From the NCBI GenBank assembly GCA_012729225.1, contig JAAYDO010000209.1, positions 1 through 64,000 on the forward strand: a DNA stretch of 64,000 nt, read 5' to 3'. Below the pieces are notes generated by a model that was not told the DNA's origin, made no database searches, and worked only from the letters and a program-made list of their open reading frames with translations. Below, piece after piece: positions 45,680 to 55,886 of this stretch; position 1 is the first letter of the stretch, and each line of letters opens with the position of its first letter. Origin of the DNA: Bacteroidales bacterium. Lineage in GTDB: Bacteria; Bacteroidota; Bacteroidia; Bacteroidales; Bacteroidaceae. Made by a program: the position numbers and the translations under genes.

Positions 45680-47128
45680 ATGCAACCAACCGAACTGAAA
45701 GACAAGACCGCCAAAGGCTTCATGTGGGGTGCGCTCAACAGTGGCTCCATGCAGGTGCTCAATGCCGTGTTTGGCATTGTCCTGGCACGCAAACTGGACC
45801 AGGCAGACTACGGTCTCATCGGCATGCTCACCATCTTTACGCTCATTGCCAACTCCCTGCAAGACAGCGGATTTGTCACAGCCCTCACCAACAAGCATGA
45901 TGCCACCCACCGAGACTACAACTCCGTCTTCTGGTTCAACATCGCAGTAAGTTTGGGTATCTACATCCTCTTCTTCTTTTGTGCACCCTTTATTGCAGAC
46001 TTCTTCAACGAGCCTATTCTTACGGATTTGTCACGATATTACTTCATCAGTTTCTTCATCGCCTCATTTAGCATTGTGCCACGTGCCATCTTGTTTCGCA
46101 AAATCATGCAAAAGCAACTGGCCATAATGGCAATCATTTCCCTACTCACCTCTGGAACTGTGGGCATTGTGATGGTGTATAATGATATGGCATATTGGGG
46201 ACTCGCAACCCAAACGATCATTTTTAACCTGATGGTCAGTATCATCAGTTGGATCTTTTCACATTGGAGACCCTCCACTCAAATCAGTTTCCGCCCCATC
46301 CGAGAGATGTTTGGGTTTTCCAGTAAAATGCTCATCACCAGCATCTTCAATCAAATCAACAACAATATATTCTCACTAGTCTTAGGAAAAATCTACACCA
46401 AGATAGAAGTAGGAACTTATACCCAAGCCAACAAATGGAACACAATGGGTTCATCCACCATTACGGGAATGGTGCAAGGAGTGGCACAACCAACATTTGT
46501 AGAGATGGGAGATGATACAGAGCGACTTCAACGAGCCTTCTCCAAAATGCTACGTTTCACATGCTTCATATCCTTTCCAGTGATGTTTGGCCTTTCACTT
46601 GTAGCTCCCGAGTTTATCGTGATTCTTATTAAAGAAAAATGGCTTTCGTCAGCACAACTCATGCAGTACCTTTGCATAGGTGGCGCCTTTCTACCTATAG
46701 CCACACTCTATTTCAATCTTATTATTTCGCGAGGGAAGTCGGACATTTACATGTGGAACATCATTGCTCAGGGTTGTGTCATTCTATGCTCTATACTCAT
46801 CGTTCACGCAGCAGGAGGCACCATCACCCACATGGTCATTACTTACGTTGGTATTGTCATCCTTTGGATAGGAATATGGCACATATTTCTCTATCAAGAG
46901 ATTCGCTATTCTTTCCTATCCGCTCTTAAGGACATGCTACCATTCATGCTCATTGCAGCCACCACTATGACCATTACATATTTTGCGACACGAAGGATTG
47001 AAAATCTCATGCTATTACTCATTTCCCGCATCATCATTGCAGCCCTTATCTACACAGGCACGCTTTGGCTATTTGGAGCCAAAATTCTTAAAGAATGTAT
47101 AGGCTATCTTCTTAAGAAAAAGTTATAA
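45680..47128 (+). CDS. Oligosaccharide flippase / lipopolysaccharide biosynthesis protein (Wzx-like)
   Basis: KGFMWGALNSGSMQVLNAVFGIVLARKLDQADYGLIGMLTIF; ~12 TM segments. Confidence 0.9.
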   Translation: MQPTELKDKTAKGFMWGALNSGSMQVLNAVFGIVLARKLDQADYGLIGMLTIFTLIANSLQDSGFVTALTNKHDATHRDYNSVFWFNIAVSLGIYILFFFCAPFIADFFNEPILTDLSRYYFISFFIASFSIVPRAILFRKIMQKQLAIMAIISLLTSGTVGIVMVYNDMAYWGLATQTIIFNLMVSIISWIFSHWRPSTQISFRPIREMFGFSSKMLITSIFNQINNNIFSLVLGKIYTKIEVGTYTQANKWNTMGSSTITGMVQGVAQPTFVEMGDDTERLQRAFSKMLRFTCFISFPVMFGLSLVAPEFIVILIKEKWLSSAQLMQYLCIGGAFLPIATLYFNLIISRGKSDIYMWNIIAQGCVILCSILIVHAAGGTITHMVITYVGIVILWIGIWHIFLYQEIRYSFLSALKDMLPFMLIAATTMTITYFATRRIENLMLLLISRIIIAALIYTGTLWLFGAKILKECIGYLLKKKL

Positions 47129-47173
47129 AAACAAAAAAAATCCCTTTCGTTTTGTATTCTCTTCGATTTGACG

Positions 47174-47181
47174 TAACTTTG
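47174..47181 (+). promoter_or_regulatory. -7 box TAACTTTG for fumarase
   Basis: tttgtattctcttcgatttgacgTAACTTTGCAAC. Confidence 0.6.
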
Positions 47182-47210
47182 CAACATATAATATAAAATC
47201 TAACATAATT

Positions 47211-48866
47211 ATGGCTCAAACAACCGAATTCAAGTATGCTCCCATGTTTCAGATGGGCAAGGATAACACAGAATATCGCCTCCTCACCAAGGAAGGTGTC
47301 ACTGTAAGCAATTTTGAAGGCAAGGAAATCGTAAAGGTTTCTCCAGAAGCGCTTACTTTGTTGGCACAGCAGGCATTCCACGATGTAGAGTTTATGCTTC
47401 GTCGTGAGCACAACCTTCAGGTGGCAAAAATCCTGCGTGACCCCGAAGCCACAGAAAACGACAAATATGTCGCCCTCCAGTTCCTGCGCAATGCGGAGAG
47501 TGCGGCCAAAGGCATCCTCCCCTTCTGCCAGGACACAGGAACAGCTATCATCCACGGAGAAAAAGGGCAACAGGTGTGGACAGGCTTTGAAGACGAAGAA
47601 GCTCTCTCACGCGGCGTGTTCAACACCTACACTCAAGACAACCTCCGCTACTCCCAAAACGCACCTCTCAACATGTACGATGAGGTCAATACTAAGTGTA
47701 ACCTCCCTGCTCAGATCGACATCGAAGCCACCGAAGGAGCAGAATACCGCTTCGTGATGGTAGCCAAGGGTGGAGGCTCAGCCAACAAGACCTACTTCTA
47801 CCCCATGACCAAGGCCACCATCCAGAACGAGAGTACCCTTCTCCCCTTCCTCGTGGAAGAGATGAAACACCTCGGCACAGCCGCATGCCCTCCCTACCAC
47901 ATCGCATTCGTAATTGGCGGCACATCGGCAGAGAAGAACCTCCTCACTGTAAAGCTCGCCTCCATTAAATATTACGACTCCCTCCCCACCAGCGGCGATG
48001 AGACAGGCCGCGCCTTCCGCGACACCGACCTCGAGGAGAAACTCCTCAAGGAAGCCTACAAAATAGGTCTCGGCGCACAGTTTGGCGGCAAGTACCTCGC
48101 CCACGACATCCGCGTAATCCGTCTGCCACGACATGGCGCCAGCTGCCCCATCGGCATGGGTGTGAGTTGCTCTGCCGACCGCAACATCAAGGCAAAAATC
48201 AACAAAGACGGCATCTGGCTCGAAGTGATGGATAGCAACCCATCAGAACTCATCCCAGAAGAATACCGCCGTCCAGGCGAAGGCGGAAAGGGCATCGAGA
48301 TAGACCTCAACCAGGGCATCGACGCAGTTCGAGCAGAACTCTCCAAATACCCCGTGTCCACCCGTGTCAATCTCAAGGGCACCATCATCGTGGCACGCGA
48401 CATCGCCCACGCCAAACTCAAGACCCGCCTCGACGCAGGCGAGCAACTGCCCCAATACTTCAAGAACTTTCCCGTCCTCTACGCAGGTCCAGCCAAAACC
48501 CCAGAAGGTTACCCCTGCGGCTCCATGGGTCCCACCACAGCCAACCGCATGGACCCTTATGTGGACGAGTTCCAGTCACACGGCGCATCCCTCGTGATGA
48601 TTGCTAAGGGTAACCGCACCCAGCAAGTCACCGACGCCTGCAAGAAGCACGGCGGCTTCTACCTCGGCACCATCGGCGGCGTAGCTGCCGTGCTCTCACA
48701 GTCCAGCATCAAGAGCATCGAGTGCGTGGAATACCCCGAACTCGGCATGGAAGCCATCTGGAAGATTGACGTGGAAGATTTCCCCGCCTTCATCCTCGTG
48801 GACGACAAGGGCAACGACTTCTTCAAGCAACTCAAGCCCTGCACAGGCTGCACCATCCTGAAGTAA
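47211..48866 (+). CDS. Class I fumarate hydratase
   Basis: [69 protein letters not shown]. Confidence 0.95.
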   Translation: MAQTTEFKYAPMFQMGKDNTEYRLLTKEGVTVSNFEGKEIVKVSPEALTLLAQQAFHDVEFMLRREHNLQVAKILRDPEATENDKYVALQFLRNAESAAKGILPFCQDTGTAIIHGEKGQQVWTGFEDEEALSRGVFNTYTQDNLRYSQNAPLNMYDEVNTKCNLPAQIDIEATEGAEYRFVMVAKGGGSANKTYFYPMTKATIQNESTLLPFLVEEMKHLGTAACPPYHIAFVIGGTSAEKNLLTVKLASIKYYDSLPTSGDETGRAFRDTDLEEKLLKEAYKIGLGAQFGGKYLAHDIRVIRLPRHGASCPIGMGVSCSADRNIKAKINKDGIWLEVMDSNPSELIPEEYRRPGEGGKGIEIDLNQGIDAVRAELSKYPVSTRVNLKGTIIVARDIAHAKLKTRLDAGEQLPQYFKNFPVLYAGPAKTPEGYPCGSMGPTTANRMDPYVDEFQSHGASLVMIAKGNRTQQVTDACKKHGGFYLGTIGGVAAVLSQSSIKSIECVEYPELGMEAIWKIDVEDFPAFILVDDKGNDFFKQLKPCTGCTILK

Positions 48867-48894
48867 CAACGCAAAAAATGCCGTCCCACACACC

Positions 48895-49191
48895 ATGCGC
48901 TGGTTTGAACCCAACCTACAGAAGATCCTCACAGAAGCAGGCATACAAGGACTCAGAATCAACGACATTGTCCGCAACATCTGCAACCTTGAGCCAGCAC
49001 TCTTTGGCGACCTCCACCCCTACGACGAGGCATGGAAGGAAATTTACCAGTTCCTCGGCAGGGAAAGCAAGAAAGAGCACTCGTGCTACCAGCGCGTCAT
49101 CGACAAGCAGACCCAAGCCCCCCGCCGAGGCTACTTCCGCCTCGACCCCCACAGGTTGCCTGACGAATCGCAAATGAAAATAGAATTTTAA
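48895..49191 (+). CDS. Conserved-looking hypothetical protein, 98 aa
   Basis: In-frame ORF between fumarase and frr: [47 protein letters not shown]... Confidence 0.6.
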   Translation: MRWFEPNLQKILTEAGIQGLRINDIVRNICNLEPALFGDLHPYDEAWKEIYQFLGRESKKEHSCYQRVIDKQTQAPRRGYFRLDPHRLPDESQMKIEF

Positions 49192-49217
49192 CCACACTAA
49201 TAAAAAACCACAACAAC

Positions 49218-49778
49218 ATGGAAGACGTAAAGAAATATCTGGAAGACGCTGAAGAGAAAATGGAATATGCAGCCATGCACCTCGAAGAAGCCCTCAGCCG
49301 CATCCGCGCAGGTCGTGCTAACGTACACATCCTCGACGACATCCGCGTAGACTCCTACGGTAGCATGGTGCCACTCAGCAACGTGGCCTCGCTCAACACC
49401 CCTGACGCACGCTCCATCACCATCAAGCCCTGGGAAAAATCCATGCTGCACGTTATCGAAAAAGCCATCATCGACTCCTCAGTAGGCATCATGCCTGAAA
49501 ACAACGGCGAACTCATCCGCCTCGGCATTCCAGTCCTCACCGAAGAGCGCCGCCGAGACCTAACCAAGCAGTGCGCTAAAGAAGCGGAGACAGCCAAAGT
49601 CAGCGTGCGTAACGCCCGCCGCGACACTATCGACAAAGTAAAGAAGTCCACCAAGACCGGCACACCAGAAGACGTGGCAAAAGACATGGAGGAAAACACC
49701 CAGAAACTCCACGACAAATTCATCAAGAAGATAGAAGCCATGCTGGAGGAGAAGAACAAGGAAATCATGACCGTCTGA
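49218..49778 (+). CDS. frr: Ribosome recycling factor
   Basis: [57 protein letters not shown]. Confidence 0.97.
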   Translation: MEDVKKYLEDAEEKMEYAAMHLEEALSRIRAGRANVHILDDIRVDSYGSMVPLSNVASLNTPDARSITIKPWEKSMLHVIEKAIIDSSVGIMPENNGELIRLGIPVLTEERRRDLTKQCAKEAETAKVSVRNARRDTIDKVKKSTKTGTPEDVAKDMEENTQKLHDKFIKKIEAMLEEKNKEIMTV

Positions 49779-49825
49779 CTCCCTCACACATATCTACCCA
49801 TACACAAGAAAGGAGAAACAGAACG

Positions 49826-50779
49826 ATGCATGGAATCGTCATCCGCAACACAGGCTACAGCTACACCGTAAAGACAGATGCAGGAGAAGTCTTTGACTGC
49901 AAAGTCAAAGGCAACTTCCGCATCCGTGGCATCCGCACTACCAACCCCGTAGCTATAGGCGACAAAGTCACCTTTACCCCCCAAGAAGTGGACTCCAGCA
50001 TTGAGCAGTCACACCAGGGACTCATCACCGCCCTCGACGAGCGCACCAACTACATCATCCGCAAGTCCACCAACCTCTCCAAACAGTCGCACATCATCGC
50101 CGCCAACATCGACATGTGCTTCCTCATCGTCACCATCCAACAGCCCGAGACCCCCCTCCAGTTCATCGACCGCTTCCTCGCCAGCGCCGAAGCCTACAAT
50201 GTGCCTGTCACCCTCCTCTTCAACAAGACCGACCTAATCACTCACGAATGGCAGGACTATCTCGAAAGCGTCACCCACCTCTACGAGACCATTGGCTACC
50301 CCTGCCACCACCTCTCCGCCAAGACAGGCGAAGGTGTGGAAGAACTCCGCAACCTCCTCGCAGGGCGAGTCACCCTCCTCTCAGGCAACAGCGGAGTGGG
50401 CAAGTCCACCCTCATCAACACCCTCTACCCTCACCTCCACCTCGCTACCAGCACCATCAGCGACGCCTACAACACAGGCAAGCACACCACCACCTTCTCC
50501 GAAATGTTCGAAGTGGAAGGTGGCGGCTACATCATCGACACCCCAGGCATCAAAGGCTTCGGCACATTCAACATGAAGAAAGAAGAAGTGAGCCACTACT
50601 TCCGCGAAATATTTCTCCACTCCACCTCCTGCCGATTCAACAACTGCACCCACACCCACGAGCCAAAATGCGCCGTCCGTCAAGCAGTCGAGCGTCACGA
50701 CATAGCTGAAAGCCGCTACAACTCTTACCTCTCCATGCTCAACGACGAAAACGAAAACAAATACCGGGAAGCCTTCTGA
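49826..50779 (+). CDS. rsgA: Ribosome small subunit-dependent GTPase A
   Basis: LLFNKTDL; LLSGNSGVGKSTLINTL; TTFSEMFEVEGGGYIIDTPGIKGFG; C-terminal Zn knuckle. Confidence 0.96.
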   Translation: MHGIVIRNTGYSYTVKTDAGEVFDCKVKGNFRIRGIRTTNPVAIGDKVTFTPQEVDSSIEQSHQGLITALDERTNYIIRKSTNLSKQSHIIAANIDMCFLIVTIQQPETPLQFIDRFLASAEAYNVPVTLLFNKTDLITHEWQDYLESVTHLYETIGYPCHHLSAKTGEGVEELRNLLAGRVTLLSGNSGVGKSTLINTLYPHLHLATSTISDAYNTGKHTTTFSEMFEVEGGGYIIDTPGIKGFGTFNMKKEEVSHYFREIFLHSTSCRFNNCTHTHEPKCAVRQAVERHDIAESRYNSYLSMLNDENENKYREAF

Positions 50780-50804
50780 CTTTTCCCTCATTCAACCACT
50801 CCCC

Positions 50805-51653
50805 ATGCGCCATTTCAAGCAACAACACCTCATCCTCCTCATCCTCCTCATCCTCCTCACCCTTCTCGCCCCTTCCGACATGCAGGCCCAAACCTACGAG
50901 TCCTATATCGAGCAAGGACTCCATGCCGCCAGCCAGCAGCAATACAACGAAGCCATCTCACACTTCCGACAGGCCCTGCGCCTCTCCCCCGACAACATCC
51001 GAAATGCCCTCACCTACGCCAACATCGCCCGTATCCAAGACACCATGGGCGAACCCCTCAAAGCCGTGGATACCTACGACATCGCCCTCGGCATCGCCCC
51101 CGAAAACATCCCTATTCTCCAGTCGCAAGCCGACCTCCTCCTCCGTCTGGGCAACTATCCCAAAGCTCTCCGCCTCTACACTCGCATTCTCGACATTCTC
51201 CCTACCTCCACCACCGCCCTGCTCGCCCGCGCTCACATCCACCAGCAGCAGCGCAACTACCTTCAGGCCCAGAAAGACTACGAGACCCTACTCACCCTCC
51301 AGCCTGACCACTACGCCGCCCTGCTCGGCACCGCCATCCTATTCCAAAACGCAGGCAAACCCCAAGAAGCCATCGTCCGCCTCACCCGCCTCATCGAGCA
51401 ACACCCCCACCAGGCAGAACTCTACTCTATTCGCGCAGAGATAGAAGCAGAAGTCAACCAGCCCGAACTCGCACTGCTCGACCTCGATCAGGCCCTCCAA
51501 CTCTCCCCCGACAACACCAACCTCATCCTCACCCGAGCCTACCTCCACCTCCACCTGCGCCACAAGTCACAAGCCCGCCGCGACTTCCTCCGTGCCATCC
51601 AACTCGGAGTGCCCAGAGGAGGACTCAAAGAGGAACTCAAAAAGTGCAAATGA
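50805..51653 (+). CDS. Secreted TPR protein
   Basis: Signal LILLILLILLTLL; consecutive TPR-like repeats. Confidence 0.88.
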   Translation: MRHFKQQHLILLILLILLTLLAPSDMQAQTYESYIEQGLHAASQQQYNEAISHFRQALRLSPDNIRNALTYANIARIQDTMGEPLKAVDTYDIALGIAPENIPILQSQADLLLRLGNYPKALRLYTRILDILPTSTTALLARAHIHQQQRNYLQAQKDYETLLTLQPDHYAALLGTAILFQNAGKPQEAIVRLTRLIEQHPHQAELYSIRAEIEAEVNQPELALLDLDQALQLSPDNTNLILTRAYLHLHLRHKSQARRDFLRAIQLGVPRGGLKEELKKCK

Positions 51654-51857
51654 ACGTACAAAAGAGTGAAAAGAGTAGAAGAAGTATTATCGTCCGCTTC
51701 CTTTAAAAATGAATATCAAAAAAGGTCGCTGGGTCTCCAAGAAAAATCCATTTCACTACCATTCGGTTAGGTTGGCTACAAGTTTTTCTTTTCATTGACA
51801 AAAGAAACTTAGATTTTTCGTTTTTCACTTTTCACTTTCAAATGTAACGCAACAAAA

Positions 51858-51892
51858 AAGGCTTCTCGGTTCAGGATGAATCGAGAAGCCTT
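51858..51892 (-). terminator. Rho-independent terminator of esterase-GH5 gene
   Basis: aaggcttctcg / cgagaagcctt, T-run on the minus strand (aaaaaa at 51854-51859). Confidence 0.85.
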
Positions 51893-51919
51893 CTTCTATG
51901 TTGAGCGTTGGGGCTGAGG

Positions 51920-54703
51920 TTATCTCATGATGGTCTTGACGGTTGTGCCATCACTTCTGCGGATAATGTGTAGTCCGCGTGTGTCGGGGCTGATGCGCTG
52001 ACCTGCCGCATTAAAATGCTCTGCTGCCACAGGGGAGATAGTGATATTCTCCACGCCTGTAGAAAGGTCTTCTTCGTCGAGTGCCGAACGCTCTTTGGCG
52101 TTGAATTTCACATCGGAGAAGAAGAAGAAGTATTTGCTGTCGGTGCCGCGCTTGTCGCTGTAGAGCGGAGCGTCAAGGTTGTTAGAGTCGGATCCAACGA
52201 GCAGGCCGTTGGCCTTGCACTTGAGTTGGAAGTTGCCGTACTGGTTGCCTTCAATCGTATATTTGGCATTGTCGGTCGTGGGGTCAAGACGGAAGAAGGT
52301 GTTCCAGGGTCCTTCGAGCGTCATAAACTTCTCGGTGCCGTTATCTTCCCTATAGACGATGTTGAAGTAGCCACCTCCGCAGTCTCTAATTGTAACGGGT
52401 CGGCAGAACCACGGGTTGGTGATGGCTGCAGTCTCGTTGGGACCTTTGCCCACAATGAGCTTGCTTGCCGCATGGACGAGGTAGCATTCCTTGTCGGGTG
52501 CAAGACCTGTGCCACCTGATGATGAGCCACCTGAGTTGAAGCCGTAAGGCATTGGGACTTTGTCGCCGCAGGCATATTCGTAGTACCACTGGAAGCATGA
52601 GCCACTGCATGCCTGGTAGGCGTCGGCATAGCCCGCTCTGCGCATCTTGTCGAGGAATGCAGGCTGGACGGTACCGTTGGCAAGGTATTTCTCTATGTCC
52701 ACATAGAGGTCTGAGCCTTGGAGAGTCCAACTTACGTTGCCGAGCTGGTCAGCCACGTACTTGAACTGGTCGCCAAAGCGACTCTTCTCGGAGGTGCTAC
52801 CTGTGCCCCAAGTGCCCATGTTGCTGGTCACCCAGTTGCCATGCTCGTCGTAGTGCCCTGAGTTGCCGTCTTTCGGACTCCAATCGACCTCAGTGATGAT
52901 GACGGGGCAGTAATCGACCACGGGCACTTGCGCCTTGAACTGTGCGAGCACCTGCTGTGGAGTGCGTGTGGCGTTGGCGTCGTTGCTGGCGGTGCTGTAC
53001 CATCCAGGGTAGAAGTGGACGGCGTAGCCTATGTTGTAGGAGCCGTCGGGGAGATTGTCAGTGGGGTGACTCCACATGTAGCTGGTGTAGTTTGCCTGCC
53101 ATCCCGTGCCTGGCAACCAGAGAATACCCTTGTAGCCGTTGGTGCGGATCTTATTGATGATAGGCTGGAAGAAATCGCGGAGGACTGAGGATGTGGAATT
53201 GTCGAACCAGGCAAAGTTGGTCGTACCACGAGGATAGACTGCCACTGGCTCGTTGCCCAGTTCAAGGGATATTTGCCCTGGGTACTTCTTGGCGATGGGG
53301 TGGTTTGACACAATGTCCCATACCTTGTAGAGGTAGTCGTTGTAATAGTCGCCCACAACAACTGTGGCAGGGAACACGCCTGGAGGACGAATCACTACAT
53401 AGAGCCCGTGAGCAATGGCATCTTCGGCGATGGGCATGTAGAGGGCATCGAGGTATTTCCTGAGTTTTGTCTCCGAGAAGTGGTAGATGCTTGCCTCGCC
53501 GCCCACTTCGTTGCCGTGGGGGTCATATACTTTGCCATTCCATTCCGAGAAACCGTTTGCCCTGATATTGTTGTCATTCAGCCAGCATGGGTCGAGGTGA
53601 AGACGGAACACGTTGGCGTATGTGCCCTTTGCGGGATTAGCGATGGCCTCGAAGATCTTGGTGAAGTAGGCGCGGCACTTGTAGATGTTGGCATCGTCGT
53701 TGTAGTCTGCCCAAGGGATACCGCCACTCCAGCGACCGCTGTTGAACCACGCGCTGGGAGTGTCCATCACACCATGAAGGGTAACGGCACGTCCGTTGGG
53801 ATCGACAAGGTTCTTTCCGTCCACCTTGAGGTCGGGGGTTGTGCCAAAGTAAGACTTCACACCCGCAGGGAGGTTGGAGTGTGCCTGCTGCGCACCTGCT
53901 GGCTGGGCAGAGGACTGGCCGTTGAGCGTGAAACGCTTGCAGAAATCCCATATTTCCTTTCGGTTGCGCACGGTTGGCCAGTGACCACCCTCCTGGTAGT
54001 AAAAGAGCGCCACGGTCTTTCCTGTGTTTTCGTCGGTCCACACCTCTTTTGTGCCTGTGGCACTCTGGTTGGAGTAGTTCTCTATCTTCTGGTACTTCGT
54101 ATAGCCGTTGCTCATGGCAAGGCCAGTCACGTAGTTGATGAAGTTGTACTGAGCGATAGGGAACACACCATCGGAGAGGGAGTGGCAGTGAATCAGGTTG
54201 ATTTGTCCCTTCAGGTTTTTCCACTGCTGCTCTGTGGACATGTAGCCACTGGTAGGAGCAAAAGCGGCAATCTTGTCCTCCAGCAGGGCGAGCGAATGGT
54301 AGAGAAGCATTGAGCCCATAGAGAAACCAGACCAATAGACCCTATTGGTGTCAATCTGATAGAGCTGGCTCATCTTGTCAATGGAGCTTCTCACGAAGTT
54401 AGCATCTCCCGTTCCGCCTATATCCCATGCGGCGCCATTTGACCGGAGATAGGCAACGATGAATCTTTCAGAATCCACGATGTCTCTGAACAAGTCACCC
54501 TCCGACTGATACTCGGGATTCTGGTTCATGCCATGTGTGACCACCATGAGTGGTAGGTTTGCCGACATGTTGTCGGGCTTGTAAACAAGCACACTGCGGT
54601 TTTGACCGTTCACATTCACTGTGATGTTTTCTGACTTGTAAGCACTAATGGGAATGCTTACCAACATTACTGCAAGAGACAGTAATAACTTTAAATACTT
54701 CAT
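51920..54703 (-). CDS. Secreted multidomain hydrolase: CE1/PHB-depolymerase-like esterase + GH5-like cellulase + C-terminal module with T9SS-like tail
   Basis: LPLMVVTHGMNQNP, VYWSGFSMGSMLLYH (GxSxG), then GKNLVDPNGRAVTLHGVMDTPSAW...NVFRLHLDPCWL...ISLELGNEPVA...; tail EHFNAAGQRISPDTRGLHIIRRSDGTTVKTIMR. Confidence 0.85.
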   Translation of the reverse strand: MKYLKLLLSLAVMLVSIPISAYKSENITVNVNGQNRSVLVYKPDNMSANLPLMVVTHGMNQNPEYQSEGDLFRDIVDSERFIVAYLRSNGAAWDIGGTGDANFVRSSIDKMSQLYQIDTNRVYWSGFSMGSMLLYHSLALLEDKIAAFAPTSGYMSTEQQWKNLKGQINLIHCHSLSDGVFPIAQYNFINYVTGLAMSNGYTKYQKIENYSNQSATGTKEVWTDENTGKTVALFYYQEGGHWPTVRNRKEIWDFCKRFTLNGQSSAQPAGAQQAHSNLPAGVKSYFGTTPDLKVDGKNLVDPNGRAVTLHGVMDTPSAWFNSGRWSGGIPWADYNDDANIYKCRAYFTKIFEAIANPAKGTYANVFRLHLDPCWLNDNNIRANGFSEWNGKVYDPHGNEVGGEASIYHFSETKLRKYLDALYMPIAEDAIAHGLYVVIRPPGVFPATVVVGDYYNDYLYKVWDIVSNHPIAKKYPGQISLELGNEPVAVYPRGTTNFAWFDNSTSSVLRDFFQPIINKIRTNGYKGILWLPGTGWQANYTSYMWSHPTDNLPDGSYNIGYAVHFYPGWYSTASNDANATRTPQQVLAQFKAQVPVVDYCPVIITEVDWSPKDGNSGHYDEHGNWVTSNMGTWGTGSTSEKSRFGDQFKYVADQLGNVSWTLQGSDLYVDIEKYLANGTVQPAFLDKMRRAGYADAYQACSGSCFQWYYEYACGDKVPMPYGFNSGGSSSGGTGLAPDKECYLVHAASKLIVGKGPNETAAITNPWFCRPVTIRDCGGGYFNIVYREDNGTEKFMTLEGPWNTFFRLDPTTDNAKYTIEGNQYGNFQLKCKANGLLVGSDSNNLDAPLYSDKRGTDSKYFFFFSDVKFNAKERSALDEEDLSTGVENITISPVAAEHFNAAGQRISPDTRGLHIIRRSDGTTVKTIMR

Positions 54704-54875
54704 TTTTTAATAAAGTGTTAGATTAGGTAAATAAAAAAACTTGCAACACTATTAATCAGTAAGTGTCATTCTCCTCCTTGTCCACCAAAGAAGTGGTCAG
54801 GGGGAGGCGGTCTTGCCAAGATTTCCACCCAACATAGTGTTGCAAAAGAAATTGGGCGAATCTGAAAAGACGCGC

Positions 54876-54883
54876 CAAAGATA
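54876..54883 (-). promoter_or_regulatory. -7 box TATCTTTG for esterase-GH5 gene
   Basis: caaagata on + strand; implies a long ~165 nt leader. Confidence 0.4.
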
Positions 54884-55070
54884 ATAATAAAAAATGATAA
54901 AACGAATTTAGGGGGACTATTTTTTTATAATTATAGTATTTCTCCTTGCTTTTACCACTAAAAATACTTTATTTTCTTGTTTTTTGTCCTAATAAATTAA
55001 ATTATTAGAGAAAAATGATGATCAAAAACTTTCCAAGAGAATTATTTTGAATTATTTTATTTATATTTAC

Positions 55071-55285
55071 CTAAAAATTATCGCATATATCCCTATCAAG
55101 GAAAAAGATTGTCAAAATAGCATAAGGTTGCCTGGTATCCTCTATATCAAATCTATCAAGTGCTTTCGACTTGTTATCGAAGAGACAATATGTAGCAAGA
55201 GCCGCCACCATGTTCATGATAAAGTTGCTGACCGACCTATGCCTTGAATGCACTATCTGTAAGAATGCAAGTTTGGCGAATCCGG
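55071..55285 (-). mobile_element. C-terminal fragment of an IS transposase (possibly IS982-like)
   Basis: Minus-strand reading ...AFLQIVHSRHRSVSNFIMNMVAALATYCLFDNKSKALDRFDIEDTRQ resembles IS transposase C-termini (xHRSxxNFxxNLxAxLxAYxxFxxKP). Confidence 0.5.
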
Positions 55286-55323
55286 GTTGATTGCAGGACT
55301 TGAAAAAAACAGGTATCTTCTGT

Positions 55324-55411
55324 AATCAGCAACCATATGGTAGACGAGCAGAAACCATATGGTAAACGAGCAGAAACTATATGGTATTTACTCACAAACC
55401 ATATAGTCCGA
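55324..55411. repeat. 22-bp-period array C (4 units) with ACCATATGGT palindromic cores
   Basis: Palindromes at 55332, 55354, 55376, 55398, each exactly 22 bp apart. Confidence 0.85.
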
Positions 55412-55547
55412 AAAAACGATGCGCTTTTCAGGGAAAAGGAAGAATTCGTCATGAGCACAATAAGTATGTCACAACTATGGCAGGTTTTCCTGCAATAAAA
55501 AAATGAAAAATAATCGATTTTTCATTTGCCATTTCGATTTTTTGATG

Positions 55548-55555
55548 TACCTTTG
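55548..55555 (+). promoter_or_regulatory. -7 box TACCTTTG for tRNA-Asn
   Basis: cattTGccatttcgattttttgatgTACCTTTG. Confidence 0.6.
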
Positions 55556-55574
55556 CAGTGTCTTAGAAAAAGAG

Positions 55575-55648
55575 GCTTCAGTAGCTCAGTTGGTTAGAGC
55601 ACATGACTGTTAATCATGGGGTCGTTGGTTCAAGCCCATCCTGAAGCG
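55575..55648 (+). tRNA. tRNA-Asn (GTT)
   Basis: GCTTCAG/CTGAAGC acceptor stem, TAGCTCAGTTGGTTAGAGCA D-arm, anticodon loop CTGTTAA, GGTTCAAGCCC T-arm, discriminator G. Confidence 0.97.
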
Positions 55649-55650
55649 CA

Positions 55651-55683
55651 AAAGGGAATCACTATAACATGATTCCCTTTTTT
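55651..55683 (+). terminator. Rho-independent terminator of tRNA-Asn
   Basis: aaagggaatc-actataacat-gattcccttt followed by ttt. Confidence 0.85.
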
Positions 55684-55886
55684 CATGGCGAGGGGGATAC
55701 AGCACTCCTTCTTCACATTTTGTAAAAATTTGAGTTTTGCGAATCGTTGTTTTTGTGATTTTTTTATAAATTTCCCCTCCCACCACCTCTATTTCTGCGC
55801 ACTTACAAGGGGACTCTACCCCACTTATTATTGCCGTCCCTATCATATCTCTCAGGGGCAATAGGTTCTTTTTACCCATCACCGTT

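Noticed and set aside
50116-50709. 197-aa Pro/Arg-rich + ORF inside rsgA
   Set aside because: Alternate-frame artefact of C-rich coding sequence.
55575-55648. tRNA-Asn as an att site of an integrated element
   Set aside because: No integrase and no repeated tRNA 3' end found in the window; flanked by terminator and trkH.
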